Of a stretch of 64,000 nt of DNA, positions 43,501-55,350 are shown piece after piece. Each line of letters begins with the position of its first letter. Position 1 is the stretch's first letter. A program made the position numbers and the translations under genes. A model generated the notes under the pieces. It was not told the DNA's origin, did no database searches, and saw only the letters and a program-made list of their open reading frames with translations. Origin of the DNA: Isoetes taiwanensis (lineage: Eukaryota; Streptophyta; Lycopodiopsida; Isoetales; Isoetaceae); assembly GCA_021234155.1 (NCBI GenBank), contig JAJEKV010000015.1, forward strand, positions 10,750,101-10,814,100. The letters are read 5' to 3'.

Positions 43501-46500
43501 GCCCCTTAAAAGAGATAGCTTACTTCCACTGTAGACAGACCAGTGAAGCCTTATTGGAAGTTAATCCATTTGAAGATACTTCCATTTTCCTAAGCCAGTT
43601 ATTGATCTAGGACTACGCAGAGTTAACGAGCATCAATCGAATAATCTTGAAGACAAAATTCGTATTATAGAATTGCCATATTCCATTCAAGAGGGGATCT
43701 GGTTGGCTGGTTGATTGTATACGCTTCTATCAATCTATCTATTGAATTATAATTCATATTGTGTTTTATCTACTCTTGTTCTTCAATTATTGAGGATATT
43801 CATTGCGTATTCAGCATGTCTCACCACCTAGCCTAGGGTTTTCCCTTAAAGCAACCCAAAGAGGAGCGAGGTATTCAGTTTGTTGGGCATTGCAAGCTAG
43901 ATGCTACGATACCCATCCAAATCCGGTAGATCCAAAGCCAAAAGACTTTGTAAGAACACACATCTCTGGCAGACTCTAGCTATGACAAAGCTGAATGAAT
44001 CTAAGCGAGCAACGCCTGCAAGATGCTATGGGGATAGGCCATGAAGAAACTTGCCAGGTGACTCCACAAAAGCCTTGAATATGCAAGGCTAATACTCACT
44101 GTACTAAAACTTGAAAGGCTGCACGAGAGAAACACACACATGGGTACAAATCACATTCGGCATTGCAATTGCAAATCCCTGTTCGTAATCTGAGGCAGTG
44201 TTCATTCTGATTGATATTTTCCAGCCGACGAGATTTTCTTGGCTGGCAGCCTTTGGCCAAAAAAATATCTAGTACATATAATATGTGCAAGACCTTTAAA
44301 TAACCAAAGTGAATAAACTTTTACTATAATGAACTAATATAACGATGGGTGCGTAAGAACCTTAAATCCAACTTATCACATCCACTATAATTCCTATGAA
44401 TGTTTGCTCCTATTTATCTTACAGGTGACAATGTAAAAGTAGATAACAATTGTACAACCTGCAACAGAAAGCTAAAGACTATTTTATGCTTCATCCTGTC
44501 CTTGCAAAAGTTAATTAGGTAAATACTTGCTTCAATAAAAATATTTATAAAACTACGGTTCTTTTAGAAATACTCTAATTCAAACCAAAGAACGCGGGAG
44601 GGATTTGACAATATTTTAGATTTGGTAATCAGAATGGCGATGCTGAAACTCATAGTTATCAGATGCTGACACTTTCTGATGCCACACTTAATTAATCAGG
44701 ATAACTAATCACAAACCAAACATAGAAAGCAAAATTTACACAAACCGAACAATGCACCACCGGAATACAAGGCCAGTACAGAATTATCAGAAGTTATTGG
44801 ACGATTACAGCACAATAAGAAAAGTATTTAGGTAATTAATCCAAGAATGATCTCAACAATCATCAACGAAATATTTAAACGAATCTCAAGTAAATAGCTA
44901 GCAAGAAAGTTCTGTTAGCAACAATGTAGATAGAGGGCAGGTGCTTCCGAGAGAATGTTAGCATTCAAATTGATTAAGACTAAAATTAGTAGTCCATCAA
45001 CAGGCATAATGGAGCTCATTTGCCCCCAAGACCCACTTACCTTACACGCTTGCAAATCCACCCCTCCATAGCTGGTTGAGTAAATCCAATCTTACTTGGC
45101 ATATCGAGGCCTAAATTCGATACACCAAACCCTACATGGAAACCCTACAACGTAGACAGATAATAGCAACAGCCAATCTCCAAAACTTCTGGAAAATCCT
45201 TCAAAATAGCGTTTCAGTGAATCATCAATGCTTCAGCTTCCAGCATAATCGTCTTGCCAAAATATTTTCCCTCACCGAACATAATAATTTTTAAAACCCA
45301 TCAAGAGTTGAGAGCACCAAGGAAAAGAAACATTTGCAGTGTGACAAACTAGATCTCACAGGTACAGGAATCTCCAACTAGATGATAAAAACACAACCAT
45401 CCAGTGAATGGAGAATTCCAAGGAACGAGATGCTGGAACTTCACAGTGAGCAGCAGGATATTACAACCATTTATTTTCAATGAACCCAGCTTCTCTCGAA
45501 TTCCACATAACATCCAACTAAAACCACAACCACTTTATGTCCAATGGTCCATCTTTTCTCGCACATCCACTTTTAGAAATCTCTTGCGACATGCAATGAC
45601 CACCTTCCATAAAGCCACCCCTCATTACACCATATGGACAAGTTGCATGAGACCAGTATTCTCTCTTTCTTAGAAACACGAGGAACCACAAGGGATCTTA
45701 TTAAGAATCTCCTCCCTCCTTTTTTTTAATTATTGAGTTAATAGAAGATCTTGCAACAGCATGCAGTTGCTTCACCTGCAAGCAAAGGCACTAGAAAAGC
45801 CACGGAGAGGTACTTGGCCATGCAGAATCCAGAACCTTGCCTTGGGAGGGCTATAACAAGAAGCCAGAAATTGCTAAAAGGCAAAACAAAGGAAGAGGCA
45901 GTATGAAAGTGAGATTCAAGACTAGCTGGATGGCCTGCGGGTAGCAATGGGTAAATCATCCACCATTTCGACGGAAGACAACCATCAAAACATCAGGTTA
46001 GGAGCAAAGGAGATCCTGGCACAGAGGCACGTGGAACAAGCTATATGTCAAAGCCATAACTGCATTATATGTAATTAGTAATACCATGTAGACTGAATGC
46101 AGCCTGGACCTAAAAGCTGAGACCAAGGTCCTTCACTGCAGGATGGCTTCCACAGCTCTCAAGCCTATGCTTCTTGTTGCTCAGGGTTCCGACCTAAAAC
46201 TACTTTGGTATATATGAACAGCTAACCATAGTCCTCTTCAAGAAGAGCGTTCTGGAATTTCAACCCTCCATCACAAGCAGTAGCAGGGTGATGTAAAAAT
46301 AGACAGCAAACTTACTGCTAGTATGAAGGATGTATCTCTAATAATATAGATTGGTAATTATGAAACATCTCGTGGGGCAACAAGAATGTTCTTCGCACCT
46401 GCATTAATCGCACACAACCCCACAAATGCCTGAGAATTATCTATCACCAGGAATAAAGATGAAGCCTGACAGCTCTTTACAGTGGAATGGACAAAATAAG

Positions 46501-48007
46501 ACCAAAATGGAGAGCTAATGAGAGCCCAACAGAAGTCGGAACCAAACCAGGAAGCGAATGGCAAGCCGACTAGGACCCCTTAGGAAGAAGCATTGTGTAG
46601 CAAGGCGGATATACGAAGAATTAGGAAAACCTTCTAGGAGACAAGACCCATGCGGTATACAAAGCTGGAGGACATGCAGGGCATGAATGTCAAACGAAAG
46701 CCAATAAGAGAGCTCGAGCCAAGTTGAGCACCAATCTGTACTTAGTGTATTCATTCCAGATAATTCTGGATCTCACCAAAAGATCGCGCAGTTTGACACC
46801 AAAAGCAAGCCGTATCCTCAGACTCAATACCTAGACATGGATGACTTTAGATTAGCAACAATGTGTTTTGACATTACAATTACCAGAAAATTAGAGTGAA
46901 CTGCCACAATTTTCAAATATGCTGCGACACCCATCTGACAACTGTTGCACATTATAGCTCGTCCTCCTTCCATCATAATCTAACATTTGGATTCCACGCG
47001 CATAACTAAAACCTTTAGCTCACCACCATTGCAGGACCTTGTCAAGAAGATTCTTGCACAGTATTAGGCCTTCTATTTTTAAATGATGGTTGCAATCTTC
47101 CACATAAAATATGTCAATGCCATCAAAGAACTTGCATTGATCCTTTGACATCCACCACATTAAAGGTCTAATATAGGGTAGCCATCTGTGTATGGTAATA
47201 TACTGCCTCTGCCAGCAGACTTAACGCTTCACTCCACCACTAAAGAAGCTAGTAATTTATACCTGCATTTCATATCATGAATTTGAGTGCTGCTTGACGA
47301 ACTTGTAGATGCTGACATTGTATTACAGGTAACTAGGTTGCTTCCAGCTCCAAGGCGTCGAGTTGATTATACTTCTGTATTGCATATCATTTTCCTTAGT
47401 AACAGGTAAACAAACGTGGGAAACTGACTTCTGCACTGCAAATAACCAAATAGAAGTTCGCACAGGAAATTTCAGATTATGAAACATGAGAGGACCTGTA
47501 TATTATATCACCTCATGTGACAGGTTTTAACAAAATAATTATGGAAATGTGAGCACAAAATGTAAGGTACTAGAAACAGACACAATATGGGTTACACTGG
47601 GATGCCTCTCATGTCATTCTTGGAACAAGGAACATAATAGGCAATGTTACATCCAGGTCATTGTAGTTAACGTGCAGAGTCACCCACCTGTTATATAAGA
47701 ACAGTGGGGCTTCTAAAAAGCCACCAACTGCTTCATCATCAGCATGTCTTGCTCTCCTGCCAACTGCGTGAAATGTACCCGAAAAGTTATTTGCAAATAA
47801 AAAGGTTTTCTTACATCTGTATCCAATGCCTCAAGTTTTGAGGCAATAAAGTGGTCTTGCATATAATAACACAGTATGTCTAAAATTATCCTACGTATCT
47901 GACTGCCAACTTGGCAGCAAAAGAATAAGAATATACAATACCTCCTCATAATTTGATTTAGCCAGTGGTTAAGCAACTGACTTTTTGCCTCCCATACATG
48001 ATTCAAT
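43501..48007. other. intergenic AT-rich DNA, no gene recognised
   Basis: I see no protein domain, RNA gene or strong repeat on either strand over these 4.5 kb. 47480-48007 would include the 3' untranslated region of the kinase gene; minus-strand sequence just below 48008 is open for polyadenylation signals, but none stands out. Confidence 0.5.
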
Positions 48008-50453
48008 TTACATTTGATAAGTTTCATTAAAAAACGGATGTAACAATGCTTGCTTGGCAGACAACCGATCACTAGGTTCATATTTTAGCAAACCTTGAAT
48101 CAAGTCAATGAGAAGACCAGCAGAATGATCCACATGTTGCATGATTATATTCTGCAAAACAGCAGGTTCAATTAAGACAGAAGAACAGAAGAAAATAAAT
48201 GCAATAGAGATAGATCCAAGAATACCCTAAGCCTCAGCAATCTTTTGACCGCTCTGATGCTCTCGCGGGAAGGTGCGCCTTCAGGCCAATTCAGTTCCCT
48301 TCCATTCCGAAAGTACTTTTCTGCTTCTCTACTGCATATCCAAACCATACACCTAGTAAGTGATTGCTACCATAACAAAATCTCATAGTAACATATCTGG
48401 TCAGTCTATAACTCACTCTGCCCTCCTTATCATTTGTTGTGGGAGCGGCCCCAATACACGCTCCATCATAGCAAGATGCTCCAAGTTCTCATGAGTTTGG
48501 AAAAGAGTCTCGCCCTGCATAAATAGAAAAAAAAACAAATAAGGATAACAACAATCTACCTGAAAATGTCATTCCAGTTGAGACATACCGAACATAGTTC
48601 AACAAGAATACAACCAACGCTCCACAGATCGCAGGAATATGACCACCCTAGTCCTATAAATGTACGTAATTGATGAATCACCCCACCAAATTCTGGGCTC
48701 GCATTAAAGCAAATCAAAATATGTGAAGTCTTCTTACCTAATATTACTTCAGGAGCCCGATAATGCCTCGTTGACACCACAGAACAATGATAATGGTTGT
48801 TGAAGGTAGCACTACCAAAATCTATTAGCTTGATCTCACTAGACTTAGGAACTTTTTTAAAACACCTGCCAGCTACAGCGGGTTTCTGGAAATATTTTGG
48901 TAACATAAAAATCATAAGGTGCATTAAGATGAACAAGCATCAAAGTTAAAGAAAATGCTTCTGCCTTTACCTTGTAATCTGGCACTTTGAAATGCTCGGA
49001 AGATACAAGTAGTATATTTTCTGGCTTCAGATCTGTATGAATTAAAGTAAGGTCGTGCATATCTGCAAGAGATAATTAGTCATTAGCAGGAATCTTTTGG
49101 CTGATGATTGTAAAGTATAGACTAATAATGACTGGAACATACATGCCACAGACTCTAAAAGCTGCCTCCCAAAGGCCCTCACAAGATCAACCGAGTATGG
49201 ACGATAATCATTCTTCCGTAGAAAATCATACAAACTTGGGCCAAGCTTTTCAAACACCTGCATTATGGTGAATACCCAGTTTTATCATTTTCGTTGAGGT
49301 CAATGCTCTGAAGAATAACATTATACAAACATCATTTTATACCATGCAGACATGGTTGTGGTAATCAAACCAATGCTTCAACTGGATACAACGTCTGGAG
49401 AAAGAAAGAAAATCTCTGTAGTATACAAAATCCCAACACCACATTGGAAAAGACATTTAATAAACACTCACCGTGATCCACCTTTATCATGTTTGGCAAG
49501 TTCCCGCAAGACTTCTATCTCAATCATAGCAGCATCCCTGTATTTCTGAACGTTTCTTATCAACTTAATTGCGACATAAGTCTGTGTATCGCGATCCCAA
49601 CACTCCACAACACGGCCAAATGTACCTGAAAAGTGAAAGATGAAAAAATTAATCACAAAATAATAGTGATAAAACAACATTATAATCATGAGATGGGATA
49701 TACCTTCACCAATTTTGCTCATAATTTTATCTGCACTTAAAAATGTGGCAAAATTGTAAGGATCTCAGCTCAAAGTGAGGAATAAACGTGGAAGTAAAAG
49801 TAACAATAAGATATATAAGAACATAAACTTGGAGTAAGAAACGTACACCGATGGGTGATATTATCACCGAGCTCAAAGTTAAAATGCCCATCTTTATCGT
49901 CTTCACGCCAAGGAGGAGATGCAGGATGGCAAAAGACTCCATTTCCATAAGGAGGAAAAACAGCTTGTGATTGTATTGCCCCAGGATACATTCCACATCC
50001 TACAGCCTTTGGATGTTCATTGTGTCCATTACAAGGCACAGCCATAACCTACACAAAGGCAACTATTTCATTAAGTTCTGTATAAAAAGCTCAATGTATA
50101 CCAAAGTTGCTGTAATGATGCATTGGATCTATCCACATATTCCTTTTAACTGACAAAAGGCACGATTTTTTATGGTTACATACCCTTAAATAGTGCTCTT
50201 GCATTGCAAGAGGATCCGGCATAGTACAAGGACCACCAAATTGAGAATATGGGGCCCCAATTTGTCCAGTATGCATCATTCTGCCTCCAACAGGTTGTCT
50301 CCAATGGTTCTGATAACCACAAGGATATCCATATACAGCATACTCCCCACCATTTCCCAGATGCTGATAATCTGCACCAGATACATCCCATGCCACTTTT
50401 ACGCGCTTCCCAGGCCTCCGTTCTAACTCCAGACCGGAAGGACCCCGTCTCAT
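48008..50453 (-). CDS. LAMMER/CLK-family dual-specificity kinase (AFC type), 12 coding exons
   Basis: Minus-strand exons: 50184-50453, 49847-50048, 49704-49730, 49472-49625, 49343-49394, 49143-49257, 48971-49062, 48738-48885, 48589-48653, 48417-48514, 48226-48331, 48008-48151. All junctions are GT-AG and in phase, giving 490 residues, normal for plant AFC kinases. After a ~160-residue low-complexity N-terminus come the Gly-loop IGEGTFGRV (164-172), Lys187 in VAIKLIRN, catalytic loop HTDLKPEN (282-289, HTD replacing HRD as in this family), DFG at 326-328, [13 protein letters not shown] (342-354) and the signature EHLAMMER (387-394). The C-lobe ends [12 protein letters not shown] then KQALLHPFF. 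Such kinases phosphorylate SR splicing factors in the nucleus. No frameshift or stop: an intact, probably functional gene. One splice choice (exon 2 donor at 49846, GTACGT) was set by frame. Confidence 0.96.
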
Positions 50454-51777
50454 TGTTTCTCAATCTTAAGCCAAGCAAGCCAAGCAGTTGGTAGAAAAAC
50501 AAGTCCAGCGAAACAAATTACTTAACAAAATCACCGACAAAGGAAATCCCTTCCTTTCCAGCGGATCTAAAAGTCTGGCAAAGCGCTCGGAACCTAGGCA
50601 TACATAATTGGAGCTACAGCTGAGGAAGAAACCACTTTACCTAGAAATTCAATTCAATTGGAAAATGCGCAAATAGTGCAAGGATCGATTGCCGGATAGG
50701 TTATATTGATCAAAAATCCATCTTGAATTTTGTATCAAAAACACTCCTTTCCCACAGATTGAAGGTCTACACAGGGCAGAAGAAGCATCTTAAATGTAGC
50801 CGGTTACCTTTCTTTAACAGAATATGGTACGGAATATTCACCTATTTTTTCAAAGTGCTGATCACGGGTGCCTTGTATAATGTACGCGTCATTCATGCTT
50901 GCAAATTGTATAGACGTAAGAATATTTGTTGTCCTTTTAATAGTGAGGTCCATGTCCATGAGCAAGGACATAAAAATCCTATATAAAAACCCTGATGTTC
51001 GTCTGTCTATCCGCCCGATCGACAGTTGAGATTGTCTCAATGTCTGGTGCGAGATAAATGAAAAATATTTTCGAAATAAGGAGCCGCCTGGTTGCTGGGA
51101 ATTCAATCTGATATGTTCTTTGTGCCTTTCGTTGTTTGAAGCCGTCGGAACCATTATTTTCTAGGGAAAAAGAAATATGGGTTAAAATATGGGTTAAACT
51201 TAGAAAGCAGTAGAATTTTTGATGTTGAATTCACTGAATCTAGCGTGTTCAGTTCAAATCTCTATTTGATCACTGCCAAATGCTACATCTTGTATTATCT
51301 AATGGGTTTAGGGAGAGATTTCAGTACTTTGGGAAGCATTTTCTTCTTCAAAACTGCAGAGAATGCCAAGGAGCGAGCATTAGATCTAGGATAAGCTAAA
51401 CCGGTTGGCTTTTCTTTTGAAATTTTAGAAATGTAATGATGATCAATCTAGTTGAAGCTGCCAGATTTGTCGTTGCAAATGGCAAACTTACAATAGAATG
51501 CCGACTTTGTGCCTTACAATAATAGCTTATGCATTATAACACTTTCGTTGGTTTCAATATGATTGTGTAGGCTTAACTTTTTAATTTGAAGTTCATGTTC
51601 TTTAGCGAGATTCGGCACTGGATTTTGCCATAAAGTGTTGTATGCCATAAAGATTATACAGGATAAGCACGGTCTCACTGTGAGGAAACACATTATCAAG
51701 CGGCAAATCACAATATGTACTACAAGAGGATAGCCATTTTTCATCACTTTAGTATCACCTAAAATTTGAAAAAGTAT
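50454..51777. other. kinase upstream region and intergenic DNA
   Basis: The kinase promoter and 5' leader should lie in the first several hundred bases. I see no convincing TATA box or recognised element. No gene recognised beyond. Confidence 0.45.
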
Positions 51778-52220
51778 TACATGATATAACTAATGATATT
51801 AAGGTACAGTGACACTACCAATGACAAGATTCTATCATCTATAGCATCATTAGCATTGTCATAAATTTGGTCAATAATTATAATAGTACTAATTAATGAC
51901 AATATATGTGCTACTAATAGCGCCATGAATAATATCACATATTGCATCAATTTTACCATCATTTATTACTCCAATGGTGCTAATGACAATATAAGTGTTA
52001 TAGCTTATGCCAGTTATTGTATCACCCATAACTTCATCTATAGTATCACATATTGAAAATATTATATCAGTGCTAGCACATGACGCTATATGTGTTGATA
52101 ATAGCATCATGGATAATATCATGACTTGCATCACTCTTGCTATCAATACTATGATGATACAAGTGTTAATGCTTATGACAATTGTAATATCAATTGTAAT
52201 ATCATTTATGGTGTGATATA
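51778..52220. repeat. degenerate AT-rich tandem repeat
   Basis: Rich in ATRATAT, AATGACAATATA and CATCATGGATAATATCA words. Blocks at about 51895-52000 and 52078-52190 align with each other (ATATGTG-TANTAATAGC; ATGAATAATATCA / ATGGATAATATCA). The open frames here are low-complexity I/T/S/M strings and not genes. Confidence 0.6.
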
Positions 52221-53194
52221 TGCGAGATCTTGTTATTTTTGTTGAAAAAAAAAAAAGATAAAAAAGCAAAAAAATGCAAATTCCATAACACACCACAATT
52301 AAAATTTTCAATTTTTTTGGGTTGCCCCTAAGGGGGCAAACCCTTGTTTATGTGGGCTTGTGGCATATTCTAGGTATGTACTAGAATATGCTTAAAATAT
52401 GCTGATGACTGCTAAAAACCTAGTGTTCCCTGTAAATTGGCGGTCAGGTGTGTTCTGGATGGACAATGTTTCAACCGGGTAACTGGTAACTGGCTTCTCG
52501 CTGCGGGATGCACCGTTAAAGGAAGACAAAATGGAGCTAGGAGTTGCAGCGATGGTGGAACAGTGGACATTTTAGGTGTAGTTGCAAGTAAGGATGTGCT
52601 GGAGTTTGAATACACCCCCAGTCCGTGGCTCACCCTCACAGCTTGGCCAACTACATCGGCTAAACTAGTCCTTCCCTTGGCAACTTGGCCGAAATTGGAT
52701 GAATTAGACTGATATCTATGGCACAAACCAGCTGTTTCTTACCAATCACCCCGTTTCCGAGATCTAGCAACATATTTTCAGCCAAAAATTGACAAGATGG
52801 TGGAAGAAGCAGCAATATGGGTTCCAAGCTGCAACCATGGGAGATTAACGTAGCATGCATCAACCAAAATATCACAAAATTAAAATGCCCGAACACGTAT
52901 TGGAGGCTTGGATGTTGATATGAAGAGCAACTCATTGCAAGATTATATCCCAGGTGCCATTCTGATTACCTTGAAATAGTTTTTGTGTTTCATTTAGCGT
53001 ATGTGATCATGTTTGGGGCTAGGTAACAGTTTTCAAAGAAAAACATGGAAAAATTTGTGTACCAAGGAGGCTATCTTTGGCGATGCCCTTTTTTGCCGAT
53101 TTCGCCAAACAATAGCGGGGTTCGGCTCTTCGGGGTTTGGGAGTTACGTGCCCGAAGTCTTGGGCTGGGAGATTCTGATATATACTATACCACC

Positions 53195-53203
53195 TTATAA
53201 ATA
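53195..53203 (+). promoter_or_regulatory. TATA box of the truncated peroxidase copy
   Basis: TTATAAATA lies 58 bp upstream of the ATG at 53253-53255. Confidence 0.6.
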
Positions 53204-53252
53204 CATCTTTAATCTAAAGCTACTGGGCTTCTCTAAGGTCTGCAGATTTAAG

Positions 53253-53370
53253 ATGCAAAAATTAGCCGTCTACTTTAGCTGCTGCAACATTTTGATCATC
53301 TTGCTTTGTACGAATTATAAAGCACTGGCACAACTTATCACTGGGTTTTATGATAAACGCTGTCCATTGC
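53253..53370 (+). pseudogene. class III peroxidase, truncated first-exon copy
   Basis: MQKLAVYFSCCNILIILLC is a signal peptide, followed by ALAQLITGFYDKRCP, which matches the mature N-terminus of class III secretory peroxidases (AQLS-FYD-CP, with the first disulphide Cys). The frame is intact up to the breakpoint at 53370, where the second duplication copy starts. Only ~39 residues remain, so no enzyme can be made. Confidence 0.85.
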
Positions 53371-54230
53371 CCCTTGTTTATGTGGGCTTGTGGCATATTC
53401 TAGGTATGTACTAGAATATGCTTAAAATATGCTGATGACTGCTAAAAACCTAGTGTTCCCTGTAAATTGGCGGTCAGGTGTGTTCTGGATGGACAATGTT
53501 TTCAGTAGGAGGTGGTAGTAGCGGCTTCTCATTGCCGGGATGCAGATTAAAGGAAGACAAAATGGAGCTAGGAGTTGCAGCGATGGTGGAACAGTGGACA
53601 TTTTAGGTGTAGTTGCAAGTAAGGATGTGCTGGAGTTTGAATACACCCCCAGTCCGTGGCTCACCCTCACAGCTTGGCCAACTACATCGGCTAAACTAGT
53701 CCTTCCCTTGGCCTTGGACTGAAATTGGATGAATTAGGCTGAAATCTATGGCACAAAACCATTTGTTTCTTACCAAACACCCCGTTTAGAGATCTAGCAA
53801 CATATTTTCAGCCAAAAATTGACAAGATGGTGGAAGAAGCGACAATATGGGTTCAAAAGCTGCAGCCATGGGAGATTAGCGTAGCATGCATCAACCAAAA
53901 TATCACAAAATTAAAATGCCCGAGAACACGTATTGGAGGCTTAGGATGTTGATATGAAGAGCAACTCATTGCAAGATTATATCCAGGTGCCATTCGATTA
54001 CCTTGAAATAGTTTTTGTGTTTCATTTGGCGTATGTGATCATGTTTGGGGCTAGGTAACAGTTTTCAAAAGAAAAACATGGAAAAATTTGTGTACCAAGG
54101 AGGCTGATCTTGGCGATGCCTTTTGCAAGATTGATTTCGCCCAAACAATAGCGGGTTCCAGCTCTTCGGGGTTTGGGAGTTACGTGCCCGAAGTCTTGGG
54201 GTGGGAGATTACGATATATACTATACCACC

Positions 54231-54239
54231 TTATAAATA
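54231..54239 (+). promoter_or_regulatory. TATA box of the longer peroxidase copy
   Basis: TTATAAATA, 58 bp before the ATG at 54289-54291, the duplicate of the element at 53195. Confidence 0.6.
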
Positions 54240-54288
54240 CATCTTTAATCTAAAGCTCTTTGGGCTTCTCTAAGGTCTGTGATTTAAG

Positions 54289-55350
54289 ATGCAAAAATTA
54301 GCCGTCTACTTTATTTCTTTGCAACATTTTGATCATCTTGCTTTTATGCAATTATAAAGCAGCGGCACAACTTATCCTTTGGGTTTTATGATACTTATTT
54401 GTCGAAGCGGAATCGTTAGTGAGGGGCCAATTGAGTCTTGAGAATGAACTTCCACGATTATTTTGTAGATGTAAGGATAAAAATAGCATTTGACTTATAT
54501 CAGCGTTACATTAAGCATGTAATTGAATCGACTTTGGTTTTCGGCGGGGATGTGATGCATCGGTTCTTCTAGATGATCGTCAACCATGCGGAGAAAAGAA
54601 TGCAGGACCAAATAAGAATTTTCTTAGAGGTTATGAATATATAGATGAAATGAAGGCTGCATTGGAACAACAATGTCGGGAGTAATATTTTGTGTGAGAT
54701 ATTATAGCCATAGCTGCAAAGGACTCTGTATTTACGGTAATATGTCTTAAATCTTAATTAGCCCTACTCATTTTCATTCTAATCTGCAAATAAATATGTA
54801 AGTTATTAATTCCTGAGACGGGGAGGGCCATCACATGATGTGCTTCTAGGGCGCGAGAGATGCATTATTGACAAACTTCAATCAAGCTATCTGAGATATT
54901 CCATCACCAAACTCTACTCTATCACAACTCATAACCAAATTTGGGAACAAGGGTTTATCTTGAGGAAGATATGTTAGCTCTTTACGGATCACACACCATT
55001 GGCGATTCATTTGTGCAAATGTTCTTCCTAGGCTCTACAATTTCCAAAAACTTGAAAACTGATCACATACGGACCCTAACCTTCTACGATTCAACTTCAA
55101 GCCCTGTGTCCTCAAAATGGAGATGGGAATGTCAACTTTGCTCCTCTAGATGTTGCCACCCCTCTCATAATTGACAATAACTACTACAGGAACTTAGGGC
55201 TTGTTGATTTGGGACCAAGTATTGCGGCTGCGGCTTACGTGATTCGATGCAACAAGTATCCATGTATGTCGATGGGAGGGTAGCTTCTTGAAGCCCTTTG
55301 TGGGGCACCCAAGGTGAGATCGAGGGCACGATTGCCCCACTTGTCAATAG
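54289..55350 (+). pseudogene. class III peroxidase pseudogene
   Basis: Family landmarks appear in order but in different frames and with stops: signal peptide and GFYD start (54289-54390), AESLVRGQL (54410), LRMNFHDYFV (54440; the distal catalytic His block, usually FHDCFV, has lost its Cys), GEKNAGPNKNFLRGYEYIDE and MKAALEQQCRE (54592-54684), DIIAIAAKD (54700), a likely intron from 54737, VLLGRER (54840), EEDMLALYGSHTIGDSF (54962-55012, the proximal haem-His block), NFAPLDVATPLIIDNNYYRN (55136-55193), and SPLWGTQGEIE near 55290-55320. These secreted haem enzymes act in lignin and wall chemistry. Multiple frameshifts and stops make it non-functional. Confidence 0.9.

Larger units (their letters stand above)
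52341..54393. repeat. 1,030-bp tandem duplication carrying peroxidase promoter and exon-1 start
   Basis: Copies 52341-53370 and 53371-54393 begin CCCTTGTTTATGTGGGCTTG and both run through a TATA-bearing promoter into the peroxidase start. Copy 2 continues into the rest of the pseudogene, while copy 1 is cut off in exon 1 by the start of copy 2. Identity is high with scattered 1-5-bp indels. The first ~90 bp (GTGGCATATTCTAGGTATG) are related to a dispersed repeat at 59551-59640. Confidence 0.92.

Noticed and set aside
49849-50048. Kinase exon 2 ending at the earlier donor (after CATCG at 49849)
   Set aside because: That donor puts a stop right after the junction. The donor two bases later (GTACGT) restores the frame into KIMSKIGEG.
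51889-52311. 140-codon hydrophobic minus-strand frame
   Set aside because: Composed of I/T/S/M low-complexity sequence from a degenerate AT-rich repeat.
52401-52430. CTGATGA motif resembling a hammerhead ribozyme core (also at about 53431 and near 3877 as TTGATGAGTC)
   Set aside because: No GAAA partner segment or stem arrangement follows at the right spacing, so there is no hammerhead.
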